A DNA stretch of 64,000 bases from Methylomarinum sp965277025 (lineage in GTDB: Bacteria > Pseudomonadota > Gammaproteobacteria > Methylococcales > Methylomonadaceae). Both the position numbers and the translations under genes were made by a program. The notes below the pieces were generated by a model, which was given only the letters and a program-made list of their open reading frames with translations, was not told the DNA's origin and made no database searches. The stretch spans positions 3,224,001 to 3,288,000 of the forward strand of contig OZ255706.1 of the NCBI GenBank assembly GCA_965277025.1, in the 5' to 3' direction. Positions 36,843-46,716 of the stretch are shown here, in pieces. Position 1 is the first letter of the stretch. Each line of letters starts with the position of its first letter.

Positions 36843-39101
36843 TCAGTCCAACCAATAATGACCGGCCAGTTTTCGACTTGGCTCAATTGTCAACCGATCA
36901 TTTTCGGTTCTTGTGATAATTGCGCCCGTTTCAGCCGTCGTCAACCAGCCAACCCCCAATTGCCGGTATCGTTGTATAACTTCAGCATGGGGAAAACCAA
37001 AACGATTCCGATAGCCGGCTGGTATTAACACATACTCCGGCTTGATAAGCCGTAAAAACTCTTCGCTGGACGAGGTTTTACTGCCATGATGAGGCGCTAT
37101 CAACACATCCACCGCCAATTTATGCGCATATTGACGCCACAACCATTCTTCCGCAGGTTTTTCAATATCGCCGGGTAACAAAAAATTGAATCGACGACTT
37201 TTAATCAGCAGAACACAAGAACGGTTATTATCGCTCTCCCGCCAATAGCTTGAAGGGGGCGATAATATTTTGAATATTACCCCGTCCCAGCGCCATTGCT
37301 GACCTGTGTGACAAAACGATGCATTGAACAGGGTTAATTTTTGCGGTACGCTACTTAACACTTTTGCATAAGGCATAGTCCGCAAAACAGAAAAAACGCC
37401 GCCAATATGGTCGTTGTCGCCATGACTGACGATCACGCTGTCCAGTTTGGCTATGTCACGATAGTGAAGATAAGGCAAAACCACCATTGTGCCTTTATCC
37501 GAATGTTCATTGTAACGAGCTCCTGCATCAAATAATAATGCATGTTTCTGCGTCTCCACCACAATCGCCAATCCCTGACCAACATCCAGCAAAGTCAAAC
37601 GAACTTCCCCTGGCGGCAATCGATCAGAGGCTGAAAAAAACATAGGCAGCAACATAAAAGCACCCAGGTATCGACCGGGTACTCCTCGCGGTAACAGCAA
37701 CAAGCCAACGCCTGATAAAGCGAGTAGTAACGCCACCGCTCCCACCTGTCTGACGTCATAAACAGCAACATTCATCTGACTTAGCCAATGGAGATAATTC
37801 CATAATGTTTGCACTATCTGATCCAAAATCATCAGTAAATTATTGGCGAATGAAGGCCAAAAACCAGATAAAACCAACAGACAGAAAATCAACGGAACCA
37901 CAATGAGAGTCACAACCGGTACAGCAATTAAATTAGCCAGTGGGGCAATCATGGAAAACTGATGAAAATACAAAGCAAGAATGGGCAGCAATCCTACTGC
38001 CGTCACCACATGCACAGCAATAGCGGAGCGCAAAAAGCCTTCCCTTTTTATTCGCCCTGAAACTACCATTAAAATAACTATCACGGCTAAAAAGGAAAGC
38101 CAGAAGCCGGCCGACAATACAGCTAGTGGATCAAACAACAAAATGACCAGGACAGCAAAGGCAATAATATAGGATTTCCTGACATGTCGTCGCCAGGCAA
38201 GCGCCAGCACCACAATGATCAACATCACCAACGCCCGGCGGGTCGGTAGAGAGAATCCGGCCAATGCTGCATACATCACCGCCGCGAGTAAAGAAAAACC
38301 GATGGCGATAAGTCTGGCTGGCACCTGATGATTTGGCCACCACAACAAACTGCGTAAAACCAAAAAATAAACCATTCCGGCAATCAATCCGATATGCAGG
38401 CCTGAAATAGCGATCAAATGGGCTGTGCCGGTACGGCGAAAAACCGTCCACTGTAACGATGAAATATCGGAACGATCGCCAATCGATAAGGCTTTGACTA
38501 TGCACCGAGTCAAATCATCATGGATTGATTTGTCAATTCGCTCGGCAATCCACTGCCGCCAGCGTAAAACATAGTTGGACGAGACCCCAATCAATTGGGG
38601 ATGGGAATGATTTTTAACATAACCGGTAGCGCCGATACGTCGGCTGAGCAACCACTTTTCATAATCAAATCCACCCGGGTTGAAATAACCATGCGGGCGT
38701 TTCAATTTGACCGATAATCGCCAGATTTGTCCGGCTTTGACTGTCCTTTCTGGATAATACCAATTCAAGCGGATTTTTTTTACCAATCCTGGTTGCCCAT
38801 TTAACGGAACAAAATCAAAGCGGACTTTTTCTTTGCTGCGTAAGGGAATATCTGCTACTGTCCCTTGAAGCATCAGAACTTTTCCTTCTAATTCCTTCGC
38901 CAACCTGTCTTCTAAAACGGATTGGGCAAAAATTGTTGTCCAGCAAAATCCCAGACAAAATGCCACAACAGGCCAACAACGCAATTTTGCAGCAAAAAGG
39001 GCAAGCAATAGCAATGTCATTAGTTGAGCACTATCGGGTAACTCAGACAAACGCTGAACAGCCAAATCTCCCAACAGAAAAAACAAAGCAAAAATTAACA
39101 T
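36843..39101 (-). CDS. comEC: DNA uptake channel protein ComEC/Rec2
   Basis: 752 residues. An N-terminal DUF4131-type region with membrane helices and an OB-like part is followed by the Competence domain (GTAHLIAISGLHIGLIAGM) with many transmembrane helices, then a C-terminal metallo-beta-lactamase fold (LLDVGQGLAIVVETQK, VIVSHGDNDHIGG, IAPHHGSKTSSS). This is the full architecture of ComEC, which moves single-stranded DNA across the inner membrane during natural transformation. No damage is seen, but the upstream region carries an IS110 insertion 64 bp before the start codon. Confidence 0.93.
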   Translation of the reverse strand: MLIFALFFLLGDLAVQRLSELPDSAQLMTLLLLALFAAKLRCWPVVAFCLGFCWTTIFAQSVLEDRLAKELEGKVLMLQGTVADIPLRSKEKVRFDFVPLNGQPGLVKKIRLNWYYPERTVKAGQIWRLSVKLKRPHGYFNPGGFDYEKWLLSRRIGATGYVKNHSHPQLIGVSSNYVLRWRQWIAERIDKSIHDDLTRCIVKALSIGDRSDISSLQWTVFRRTGTAHLIAISGLHIGLIAGMVYFLVLRSLLWWPNHQVPARLIAIGFSLLAAVMYAALAGFSLPTRRALVMLIIVVLALAWRRHVRKSYIIAFAVLVILLFDPLAVLSAGFWLSFLAVIVILMVVSGRIKREGFLRSAIAVHVVTAVGLLPILALYFHQFSMIAPLANLIAVPVVTLIVVPLIFCLLVLSGFWPSFANNLLMILDQIVQTLWNYLHWLSQMNVAVYDVRQVGAVALLLALSGVGLLLLPRGVPGRYLGAFMLLPMFFSASDRLPPGEVRLTLLDVGQGLAIVVETQKHALLFDAGARYNEHSDKGTMVVLPYLHYRDIAKLDSVIVSHGDNDHIGGVFSVLRTMPYAKVLSSVPQKLTLFNASFCHTGQQWRWDGVIFKILSPPSSYWRESDNNRSCVLLIKSRRFNFLLPGDIEKPAEEWLWRQYAHKLAVDVLIAPHHGSKTSSSEEFLRLIKPEYVLIPAGYRNRFGFPHAEVIQRYRQLGVGWLTTAETGAIITRTENDRLTIEPSRKLAGHYWLD

Positions 39102-39248
39102 GCCAACTTATTCGCCTAAATAATCCAACATTATCATTCCATCAAAACATGTTAGAATTATCTTAACATGAAATGATCCATATCGAATGCGCAAGGAGTT
39201 CTCAGCCGTGAAAAGGCTGCTTATCCATATTCAATGAAGTAAGCTGGC

Positions 39249-40469
39249 TTAACCCGGTTGTGTTATATAACCGAATTTTATCAGCGCTCTGATCCAGCGT
39301 GGTGCATTGCGTTTGACAGCCATTTCTTCGTAGTCGATGGTCGAATCCCGGAAATACTCGCCGCGACTAATCATGAAGTAACATGTCCGCAAAAGTTTGT
39401 GAGCCAGCGCAATGATGGCGCGTTGGTGACCTCGCCTAATCGCCAGTGATGTATATTTTGCCTGGAAAACCGATCGGGTTCGGCTGGCGGCATGGGCGCA
39501 TTCGCAAAGCAGGCGACGCACATATGGGTTTCCTTTTCGCGTTCGTCCTGATTTGCGTTTGCCGGCAGACTCGTTGTTGCCGGGGCATATGCCCACCCAT
39601 GACGCCAGCCGATCCGCACTGCCAAAGACAGTCATATCCGTTCCGATCTCAACAAGTAGCATGGCTGCTCCAATCAAATCAACACCGGGAATAGTCTGGA
39701 GCAATTGCAAAACCGTTTTCTCCTTCTCCAGTCCGGCCAGCAGTTGTGCATCGAATCTGGCTATGCGTGCTTCCAAATCCTGAATATGCTGCATCAGTTC
39801 ATTCAGTACGAAGCGATGGTGCTCGCTCAACTCACCTTGCAGCGCCTCCAGTATATCGGCGCGCGGCGCTTTGAGACGATTGCTGGCCAGCTTCAACACA
39901 TCATGCGCAGGCTGTCCTTCAATCAGCGCGTTAACCATGGCGCGCGCGGATTGCCCATGTACATCGCTGACCACCACGCCAAGCCGGATGCCGCCGTCGG
40001 TTAATACCTTGTGCAGTCTGTTCTTCTCAGCAGACAGCATCGACACCAACTTCTGTCGTTGACGTGAAATCAGGCGTAACTGCCGCATCTTTTCCGGTGG
40101 CACGAATGAACCGCGCAGCAGTCCGGCACGGGAAAGCATCGCCAGCCATTGCGCGTCGCCGATGTCCGTCTTGCGTCCCGGCACATTCTTCACATGCCGG
40201 GCATTGACGACCCTGGCGTAAATACCCACATGTTCCAAAGCTGCATATGGGCTTTTCCAGTAGATGCCGGTGCTTTCCATCACCACCTCATCCGGTGCGA
40301 CAGACTGCACCCAATCGGCTAATGCACGCCGATCACGTTTGAATGCGCCAAACTGCCGATGCTCTGTCTGAATACCACCATCGGCCTGTTCAACCATGGC
40401 GCAGGCGGTAATCTGCTTTTGGTGAACATCCAACCCGATGACTCGCTTGTGTATTGCAGTGAGTTCCAT
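39249..40469 (-). CDS. IS110-family transposase (DEDD recombinase)
   Basis: 406 residues, with VIGLDVHQKQIT, VVMESTGIYW, KTDIGDAQW and NNESAGKRKSGRTR. It keeps the conserved MESTG and appears fully intact. Confidence 0.9.
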   Translation of the reverse strand: MELTAIHKRVIGLDVHQKQITACAMVEQADGGIQTEHRQFGAFKRDRRALADWVQSVAPDEVVMESTGIYWKSPYAALEHVGIYARVVNARHVKNVPGRKTDIGDAQWLAMLSRAGLLRGSFVPPEKMRQLRLISRQRQKLVSMLSAEKNRLHKVLTDGGIRLGVVVSDVHGQSARAMVNALIEGQPAHDVLKLASNRLKAPRADILEALQGELSEHHRFVLNELMQHIQDLEARIARFDAQLLAGLEKEKTVLQLLQTIPGVDLIGAAMLLVEIGTDMTVFGSADRLASWVGICPGNNESAGKRKSGRTRKGNPYVRRLLCECAHAASRTRSVFQAKYTSLAIRRGHQRAIIALAHKLLRTCYFMISRGEYFRDSTIDYEEMAVKRNAPRWIRALIKFGYITQPG

Positions 40470-40731
40470 TTTTTCCTCCTTTACTCTATGATTGAGCCTG
40501 GAAGGTGGCGGTTGCCTGGATGATCTGCCTGAGGGCGATGTAAATCGTCAACGGCCCTTTTAACATTCGCTCTTAAAGAAGCAATCCGGGGTTCGAGTCA
40601 TCCATGGCAGGCTACGTTAGCAGTCGGGCTCTAAGGCTCCAAAGTAAAGCGCAGTCTTTAACCGCCATCTTCCACAAGGAACTCTACAACATTTCATCAT
40701 GCGGGGTGGCAATTCTTGCGATGATCGTTAG
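40470..40731 (-). ncRNA. putative IS110 bridge RNA region
   Basis: Leader of copy 2, the same 262-bp untranslated region as in the other two copies; see the finding on bridge RNA. Confidence 0.5.
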
Positions 40732-40755
40732 ATCAAACAGCACACTGTTGAGTTT

Positions 40756-41280
40756 ATGCCCAAGAATTTCATCAAAAAACATTTTCCAGATCCGGAAAAA
40801 ATCAAGCATCATAAGAACCTGCAATTTTTAGGTGACAGATTACATACACCTAACTTGTGGCATCTTAATCGCCGCTCTGTTGCTTTGGCATTTGCCGTTG
40901 GGTTGTTTGTCGCCTGGATACCGACGCCGGGTCAAATGATTATTGCCGCCATCGTAGCCTTGTTTGTTGGTGCCAATCTGCCTGTTTCTGTTGCACTGGT
41001 GTGGGTAACCAATCCATTGACGATGCCGCCGATGTTTTATTTTGCCTATCGGTTGGGTTTGTTTGCTCTTGGTGAAGAACTACCCGATAGCTCAATGGAA
41101 TTCAATGTTGACAGTATTGTTTCCAGCATGGGCGAGATTGGCGGTCCTTTCCTGTTCGGCTGCCTGATTTTAGGGGTTTTATCCGCGGTTATTGGCTATT
41201 TTGGTATTCGCTTGATATGGCGCTGGGTGATGATCAGCCGATGGAAAAAAAGAAAATCCCGCCCTCACAATTTCAAATGA
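40756..41280 (+). CDS. DUF2062 domain membrane protein
   Basis: 174 residues. DUF2062 signature region HLNRRSVALAFAVGLFVAWIP ... GANLPVSVALVWVTNPLTMPPMFYFAYRLG, then two further membrane helices and a basic tail. Function unknown. A DUF2062 gene divergent from comEC is common in gammaproteobacteria. An IS110 copy now ends 25 bp before its start codon. Confidence 0.88.
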   Translation: MPKNFIKKHFPDPEKIKHHKNLQFLGDRLHTPNLWHLNRRSVALAFAVGLFVAWIPTPGQMIIAAIVALFVGANLPVSVALVWVTNPLTMPPMFYFAYRLGLFALGEELPDSSMEFNVDSIVSSMGEIGGPFLFGCLILGVLSAVIGYFGIRLIWRWVMISRWKKRKSRPHNFK

Positions 41281-41333
41281 CACCACTGTCGTGAATTGCG
41301 CCTATTTGTTCATGCTTTGACGAAATGTGTTGA

Positions 41334-41367
41334 GGGAAGTGCTGAATAATATTATTCAGCACTTCCC
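41334..41367. repeat. 34-bp perfect palindrome, minimal MITE-like unit or terminator
   Basis: GGGAAGTGCTGAATAAT followed by its exact complement. The arms match the family ends (GGGAAGCGCTGA...). It lies between convergent genes and could fold as a transcript end, though it lacks a T run. Confidence 0.6.
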
Positions 41368-41401
41368 TGGCGAACAAAACTATCCTGGTAAAACAGGCAG
41401 A

Positions 41402-41749
41402 TTAGCCAAATGTTCCACCATTCCAGCCCCAAAAAGCGCCTTCGCAACGGCTGAACTCTATATAAACCCGATCAGCAGGTATTTGTAATTCATCGTTAAC
41501 CGCCATTGCAAGCGCCTGGGACAACGCTTTAGCCTGCTCTTCTGTCAAGCCAATACTTTTACATTCAAAATAGGCAAGAGGCTCTGTCTTGCCAGCAAAT
41601 TGCATTTCTTTTTCTGACTCGACTTTTACCATCACGTACGCTTCTGACTTCCCCGTTTTTTCTGCCACCAACTGCGAAAGACGTTGCATCAACTGGTGGC
41701 TTTGTTGTTTACTGAGACTTTTATTGGTTTCCAGACTTACAAAAGGCAT
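41402..41749 (-). CDS. MIF-type phenylpyruvate tautomerase family protein
   Basis: 115 residues; tautomerase superfamily, MIF branch. The catalytic proline is residue 2 (MPFVSLETNKSL, free after methionine removal). The family pattern YVMVKVESEKEM in the middle and VYIEFSRCEGAFWGWNGGTFG at the end are present. The physiological substrate in bacteria is not known. Confidence 0.85.
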   Translation of the reverse strand: MPFVSLETNKSLSKQQSHQLMQRLSQLVAEKTGKSEAYVMVKVESEKEMQFAGKTEPLAYFECKSIGLTEEQAKALSQALAMAVNDELQIPADRVYIEFSRCEGAFWGWNGGTFG

Positions 41750-42493
41750 TTTTTTAGCTCCTCGTTCTTGAACTACACTATCAAATCATAAGTTTTGCTG
41801 GCCAACTTTTTACAGAAGCCAGGACATCACTCTATCATGTTGTAAAGAATTTCTACTAAACACTAATACTCCCCCATTAACCCATAACTATCTACACATC
41901 TTTTTTATTGCGCCCATGCTCCACAGCGTAGGCGCGTCAAAACTTCACGCTATGAGTTTCCTTCAAGCGCCAAAACAAAGAATTTTTTGCTTAAAACCCA
42001 AGCTACTGCTTCACTAAAACCCAGCTCCCAAACCAAAACCTTAGAAAACTCTAGAAGTTACGCATTGACAGGCAATGTTAAACTATGGGTTTAAAAAATC
42101 CCAAAGTCAATGCAAGGCAAACCTTGATAAGAGAAATAACACGCCCCTCAACAGCCTGCTGTACATTACCCATGTATATTGGTTTTTTATTAAGTGAGCC
42201 GGAACAAGCTAGTTGTCGACGATTAGGAGAAGTCATGTCAATATCACATGATAGCGTAAATCGATTTCTAAATCGGGAGCATTACACTGGGCGAGATTTA
42301 TACAATGAAGCCAGCGCAAGCCTGAATTTAAAGGGCGGAACCTTGAGTGTTGACGATAGTGTTCTTGATAAACCTTATAGCCAATATATGGCATATGTCA
42401 GTTATTTTTGATCGGGAAAACATCATAGAGCAGTCAAGGGAATCAATCTTATCACGTTGTACTACACAGACATTCAAGGAAAACACCAACCAC

Positions 42494-43705
42494 CAGGGCC
42501 AGCGCATAAAAAGATCCTATTAAAACAGCGAGTTCAGTATCATTCATGCAAAACTGTATGAGGAATCAAAATGTCCCTGAGCCTGCAAGAAGCCTTTTCA
42601 AGCCTGGAAGACCCGCGAATTGAACGCCACAAGCGTCATCAACTGCTGGATATTATCGTACTGACCATCTGCGCGGTGGTCAGTGGCGCTGAAGGCCGGG
42701 AGGCCATAGAAGCCTTCGGCAAAGAGAAACAAGACTGGCTGCGGCAATGGATAGCGTTGGAAAACGGAATCCCCTCGCACGACTGCATTGCCCGCCTGAT
42801 GTCACGGTTGCCGGCCGAGGAAGTCAGCGCCTGTTTCAGTCGCTGGGTGCAAAGTGTCGCCAGACTGACCGAGGGGGAAGTGGTTGCCATTGACGGCAAA
42901 ACGGCGCGCCGGTCCTTTGATCAGGAGGACAAGATGGGCGCGATCCACATGGTCAGCGCCTGGGCAAGCCAGACGGGGCTCTCCCTGGGTCAGGTCAAAA
43001 CACAGGAGAAGTCCAATGAAATTACCGCCATTCCCCGACTGTTGGCCATGCTGGAAATTAAAGGCTGCATCGTGACCATTGACGCGATGGGATGCCAGGA
43101 AAAGATTGCTGGCAAGATCGTCGAGAAAGGGGCTGATTACGCCCTGGCGGTCAAGGGCAACCAGAAGTCCTTGCATGAAGCGATCGTGGATTACTTTGCC
43201 GTGGCGGTGGATGGCGGTGTTGAGGACGGTCAGGCGCTACTGGGCCACCACGAACAGGTCGATGTCGGACACGGCCGGATTGAACAGCGCCGCTACTACC
43301 TGGCTGATTGTCTGGACACCTTGCCTTCGCCCCGGCGCTGGCAAGGACTCAAGGCATTGGCATGGTGGAGTGTGAACGCCAGATCGGCGAACGACAAACC
43401 ATTGAGCGTCGCTACTACATCACCACGCTCGATAGTGTTGAAACCTTCGCCAACGCTGTGCGCTCCCACTGGGGCGTGGAGAACAGCCTGCATTGGGTAT
43501 TGGATGTCACGTTTCGTGAAGACGAGTCACGAATTCGCAAGGGCGAATCACCGGGCAACTTCAATATCATCCGCCAATTGGCGCTCAATTGGCTCAAGCG
43601 CGAACCGTCGCGCCTGAGCATTAAGCGCAAGCGCTTCAAGGCAGCCCTCAGCGATGACTTCAGGGCTCAAGTGATATTTGGGTGAGTTTTTATGCGCTGG
43701 CCCTG
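42494..43705 (+). mobile_element. ISAs1-family insertion sequence
   Basis: 1212 bp, inverted ends CAGGGCCAGCGCATAAAAA, flanked by the 10-bp repeat CACCAACCAC (42484-42493, 43706-43715). Confidence 0.88.
42571..43685 (+). pseudogene. ISAs1-family transposase, frameshifted
   Basis: N-terminal DDE_Tnp_1-associated domain (LSLQEAFSSLEDPRIERHKR) and core (VVAIDGKTARRSF, TIDAMGCQEKIA). After WQGLKAL near 43359 the frame changes; the rest (GMVECERQI ... VRSHWGVENSLHWVLDVTF) continues in another frame to 43685. Loss of one G in a GGG run explains it. Confidence 0.88.
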
Positions 43706-44123
43706 CACCAACCACTGAATTTCCGGGTGGTCGATAAGGCGGAAGGAAAGACAAAAAATGACTATTTTCAAGACATGCTGACCGAAGTATTAGCTTGGGG
43801 ACTAGAACCTGGTTTTGTAACAGGAGATAGCTGGTACAGTTGCGTGGATAATCTTAAATTGATGTAACTACTCAGCGTAAATAAGTAAAAAAACTGCTTG
43901 ACACGATTTTAGCGTTATTTTTGATTTTCTAACGGCAACACCTGGCGCAAGAGGTTTACTGTATTAGCCTGCGTTAGTTGAGGCGTGTTGCCTTATAAGC
44001 AATGCCCGATAGCCCTGCGGCCGTGCATTTCTAAAATACGATGACGGGCAACACAGAGGCAAAAATTCGTATTTCAAAAGCCATGAGACAATAGTCCTGT
44101 ACTTAAACCCACAGGCCGTTTCA

Positions 44124-45536
44124 TTGAAGATTGATTCCATTGATGTAGAGGCTGCCATTACCCATGCCCGGCAGCTGATTGAAGATGAAGCCGATTTATC
44201 TCCGGCGCTGCGGTCTTCGCTGGAGATATTGTTGTTGCTGGTCACGCTCCTGATGCATCGGCTCGGACTTAACAGCAGTAACAGTTCCAGGCCGCCATCA
44301 AGTGATCCTGATCGTAAAAGGAAAGCACGGGCTGGATCAAAAAAACCAGGTGGTGGACAGAAAGGGCATATTGGCACCACGCTGGTTAAAGTCGATGATC
44401 CCGATGACGTTATCTCCATCAAGATTGATCGCCGTACCTTGCCAGCCGGAAGCTACACGGCAGATGGCTTTGAAACCCGGCAGGTATTTGATATTGATAT
44501 TTCACGGATTGTGACGGAATATCGTGCGCAAAGGCTTATCGATGAACAAGGTCGTCGGTTTGTTGCTCCTTTTCCCGAGGGCGTAACAAAAGCCGTGCAA
44601 TATGGTGACCAACTCAAGGCGCACGCCGTGTATCTTTCGCAGTACCAATTATTGCCCTGCCAGCGCATCAAGGATTATTTTTCCGATCAATTACAGATCC
44701 CCATCAGTGAAGGTTCGCTGGTTAATTTCAATCAACCAGCCTTTGAGAAGCTGGCATCCTTTGAGCCGATTTGCAAGCAAAGACTGGCGGCAGCTTCTGT
44801 TGTACATGCCGATGAAACGGGCATTAACATCAATGGCGCCAGGTACTGGTTGCATTGTGCTTCTAATGATTTATGGACACATTATTTTCCCCATGTAAAA
44901 CGGGGCAAGGAAGCGATGGATGTCATTGGCATCCTGCCTGACTTTCATGGCATTTTATGCCACGATCACTGGAAGCCTTACTACAAGTCCCCCTTCACTC
45001 ATGCCTTGTGCAATGCGCATCATCTGCGTGAACTGACCCGTGCCCGGGAGCAGGATGGACAGCAGTGGGCCAAAGAAATGGAAACCCTGTTAAAAAAGAT
45101 CAATCAGGTCGTCGATGATGCAGGGGGGAAGCCTGAAGCAAGAAAAGCGGCCTGTTATCGACGACGATATCGAGATTTATTAGAGAAAGCACAAATTGAA
45201 TGTCCGCCACCAACCCCGTTGCCCGGTAAACCCAAACGTGGGCGCCTCAAGCGCAGTAAATCCAGAAACTTACTGGAACGGCTGATCAATTACCCGGATG
45301 ATGTCTTACGCTTTATGAGAGAAATAGATGTGCCATTTACTAATAATCTCGGTGAGAATGATATCCGCATGACCAAGGTGCAGCAAAAAATATCGGGGTG
45401 TTTCAGGAGTGAGCAGGGTGCCATCACCTTCTGCCGTATTCGGGGATATCTATCCACTTGTCGTAAACATCATGTCAGTGCCTCTGAAGCGTTGGTACTG
45501 GTATTTAAGGGGAAATTACCGGAATTTACTCAGTGA
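44124..45536 (+). CDS. IS66-family transposase, single-gene type
   Basis: 470 residues, with the IS66 N-terminal region (LGLNSSNSSRPPSSDPDRKR, basic KKPGGGQKGH), zinc-finger-type middle lacking clear cysteines, and core motifs VVHADETGININGARYWLH, HDHWKPYYK, NAHHLREL and VPFTNNLGENDIRMTKVQQK. Start read as TTG 44124. No TnpB or TnpC accompany it, as in the ISBst12-type subgroup. Intact. Confidence 0.85.
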   Translation: MKIDSIDVEAAITHARQLIEDEADLSPALRSSLEILLLLVTLLMHRLGLNSSNSSRPPSSDPDRKRKARAGSKKPGGGQKGHIGTTLVKVDDPDDVISIKIDRRTLPAGSYTADGFETRQVFDIDISRIVTEYRAQRLIDEQGRRFVAPFPEGVTKAVQYGDQLKAHAVYLSQYQLLPCQRIKDYFSDQLQIPISEGSLVNFNQPAFEKLASFEPICKQRLAAASVVHADETGININGARYWLHCASNDLWTHYFPHVKRGKEAMDVIGILPDFHGILCHDHWKPYYKSPFTHALCNAHHLRELTRAREQDGQQWAKEMETLLKKINQVVDDAGGKPEARKAACYRRRYRDLLEKAQIECPPPTPLPGKPKRGRLKRSKSRNLLERLINYPDDVLRFMREIDVPFTNNLGENDIRMTKVQQKISGCFRSEQGAITFCRIRGYLSTCRKHHVSASEALVLVFKGKLPEFTQ

Positions 45537-45558
45537 CCTGATGCTTTTGGTAAAATAC

Positions 45559-46681
45559 TAGAAGTTACGCATTGACAACAGATCGAAATTTTGGGTTTAA
45601 ATGATTCATATTTGGCATAAAGGTGTCGATAAACGAAGCCATAACATCGTTGAATAAATTCCGCTGTACGCTATAGCAATTATTAATCACGTCTGCAAAG
45701 CTCAATTTTTGTAATTGAACAAAGCCACAAATTGCAGAAAAAATATGATTATTTATTGCTCTTTTATTGCGAACCTGGAACCGCTCAATATTACACACCT
45801 GCTTTATTGCCCGATGATATTGCTCAATCTGCCAATGCCTATCATGTTGTTCGGTAAATGCTTTCTTGTCAAAAACAGCGGTTTTTTCTTCATCAGGTAG
45901 TGAACTTATGTAATGGCGAACTTGTTCTTTCAAGGTCGTCCGAAATAATTTCACATACCCAAAATTTTTGAGCCAAACCATTAAGCCGTCTTCCGGGATT
46001 TCTAATTGCCTGACTTGAACCCATGAACCTTTTTCAACAGAGACTAATCGATTACCTTCCACTGCAAAGAATAATCCTGTCTGATGATTTCTTATCAATT
46101 TAAGATTATCCACGCAACTGTACCAGCTATCTCCTGTTACAAAACCAGGTTCTAGTCCCCAAGCTAATACTTCGGTCAGCATGTCTTGAAAATAGTCATT
46201 TTTTGTCTTTCCTTCCGCCTTATCGACCACCCGGAAATTCAGTGGTTGGTGTTTTCCTTGAATGTCTGTGTAGTACAACGTGACAAGATTGATTCCCTTG
46301 ACTGCTATGATGTTTTCCCGACCAAAAATAACTGACATATGCCATATATTGGCTATAAGGTTTATCAAGAACACTATCGTCAACACTCAAGGTTCCGCCC
46401 TTTAAATTCAGGCTTGCGCTGGCTTCATTGTATAAATCTCGCCCAGTGTAATGCTCCCGATTTAGAAATCGATTTACGCTATCATGTGATATTGACATGA
46501 CTTCTCCTAATCGTCGACAACTAGCTTGTTTCGGCTCACTTAATAAAAAACCAATATACATGGGTAATGTACAGCAGGCTGTTGAGGGGCGTGTTATTTC
46601 TCTTATCAAGGTTTGCCTTGCATTGACTTTGGGATTTTTTAAACCCATAGTTTAACATTGCCTGTCAATGCGTAACTTCTA
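45559..46681 (-). mobile_element. IS701-like insertion sequence, copy 3
   Basis: 1123 bp, two bases shorter than the intact copies, inserted close to the right end of the IS66 element. AAATAC occurs on both sides (45553-45558 and 46682-46687), a 5-6 bp duplication. Confidence 0.85.
45565..46648 (-). pseudogene. IS701-like transposase, frameshifted
   Basis: Two-base deletion near 46306 (GCTATG in place of GCTCTATG) shifts the frame after YFWSGKHH. Both halves otherwise match the intact transposases at 5228-6313 and 52448-53533. Confidence 0.88.
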
Positions 46682-46716
46682 AAATACGCTGAGTAGTTAC
46701 TAAATAATAACAATAA

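Larger units (their letters stand above)
39166..40731 (-). mobile_element. IS110-family insertion sequence, copy 2
   Basis: 1566 bp, same ends as copy 1 (CATGAAATG at 39166, CGTTAG at 40731); one extra base near the transposase end. It sits in the interval between the divergent comEC and DUF2062 genes. Confidence 0.85.
42052..43863 (+). mobile_element. IS701-like insertion sequence, copy 2, truncated and interrupted
   Basis: Left end TAGAAGTTACGCATTGACA at 42052. Interrupted by an ISAs1 element (42494-43705) and cut off after AATCTTAAATTGAT by the IS66 end at 43864; its right third is missing. Confidence 0.85.
42085..43863 (+). pseudogene. IS701-like transposase remnant
   Basis: MGLKNPKVNARQTL onward, with W to TGA at 42409-42411 (SYF-stop-SGKHH), an ISAs1 insertion at codon HQP, and loss of the C-terminal 170 residues including the catalytic glutamate. 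Clearly inactive. Confidence 0.88.
43864..46700 (+). mobile_element. IS66-family insertion sequence carrying a nested IS701-like copy
   Basis: Inverted ends GTAACTACTCAGCGTA at 43864 and 46700. About 1.7 kb without the nested copy at 45559-46681. No 8-bp duplication is visible; the left end abuts a truncated IS701-like copy, so a deletion accompanied or followed insertion. Confidence 0.8.

Noticed and set aside
42052..46700. Composite transposon carrying cargo between IS701-like copies
   Set aside because: The interval contains only IS66 and ISAs1 genes; the IS701-like copies are truncated or frameshifted, and no cargo gene is present.
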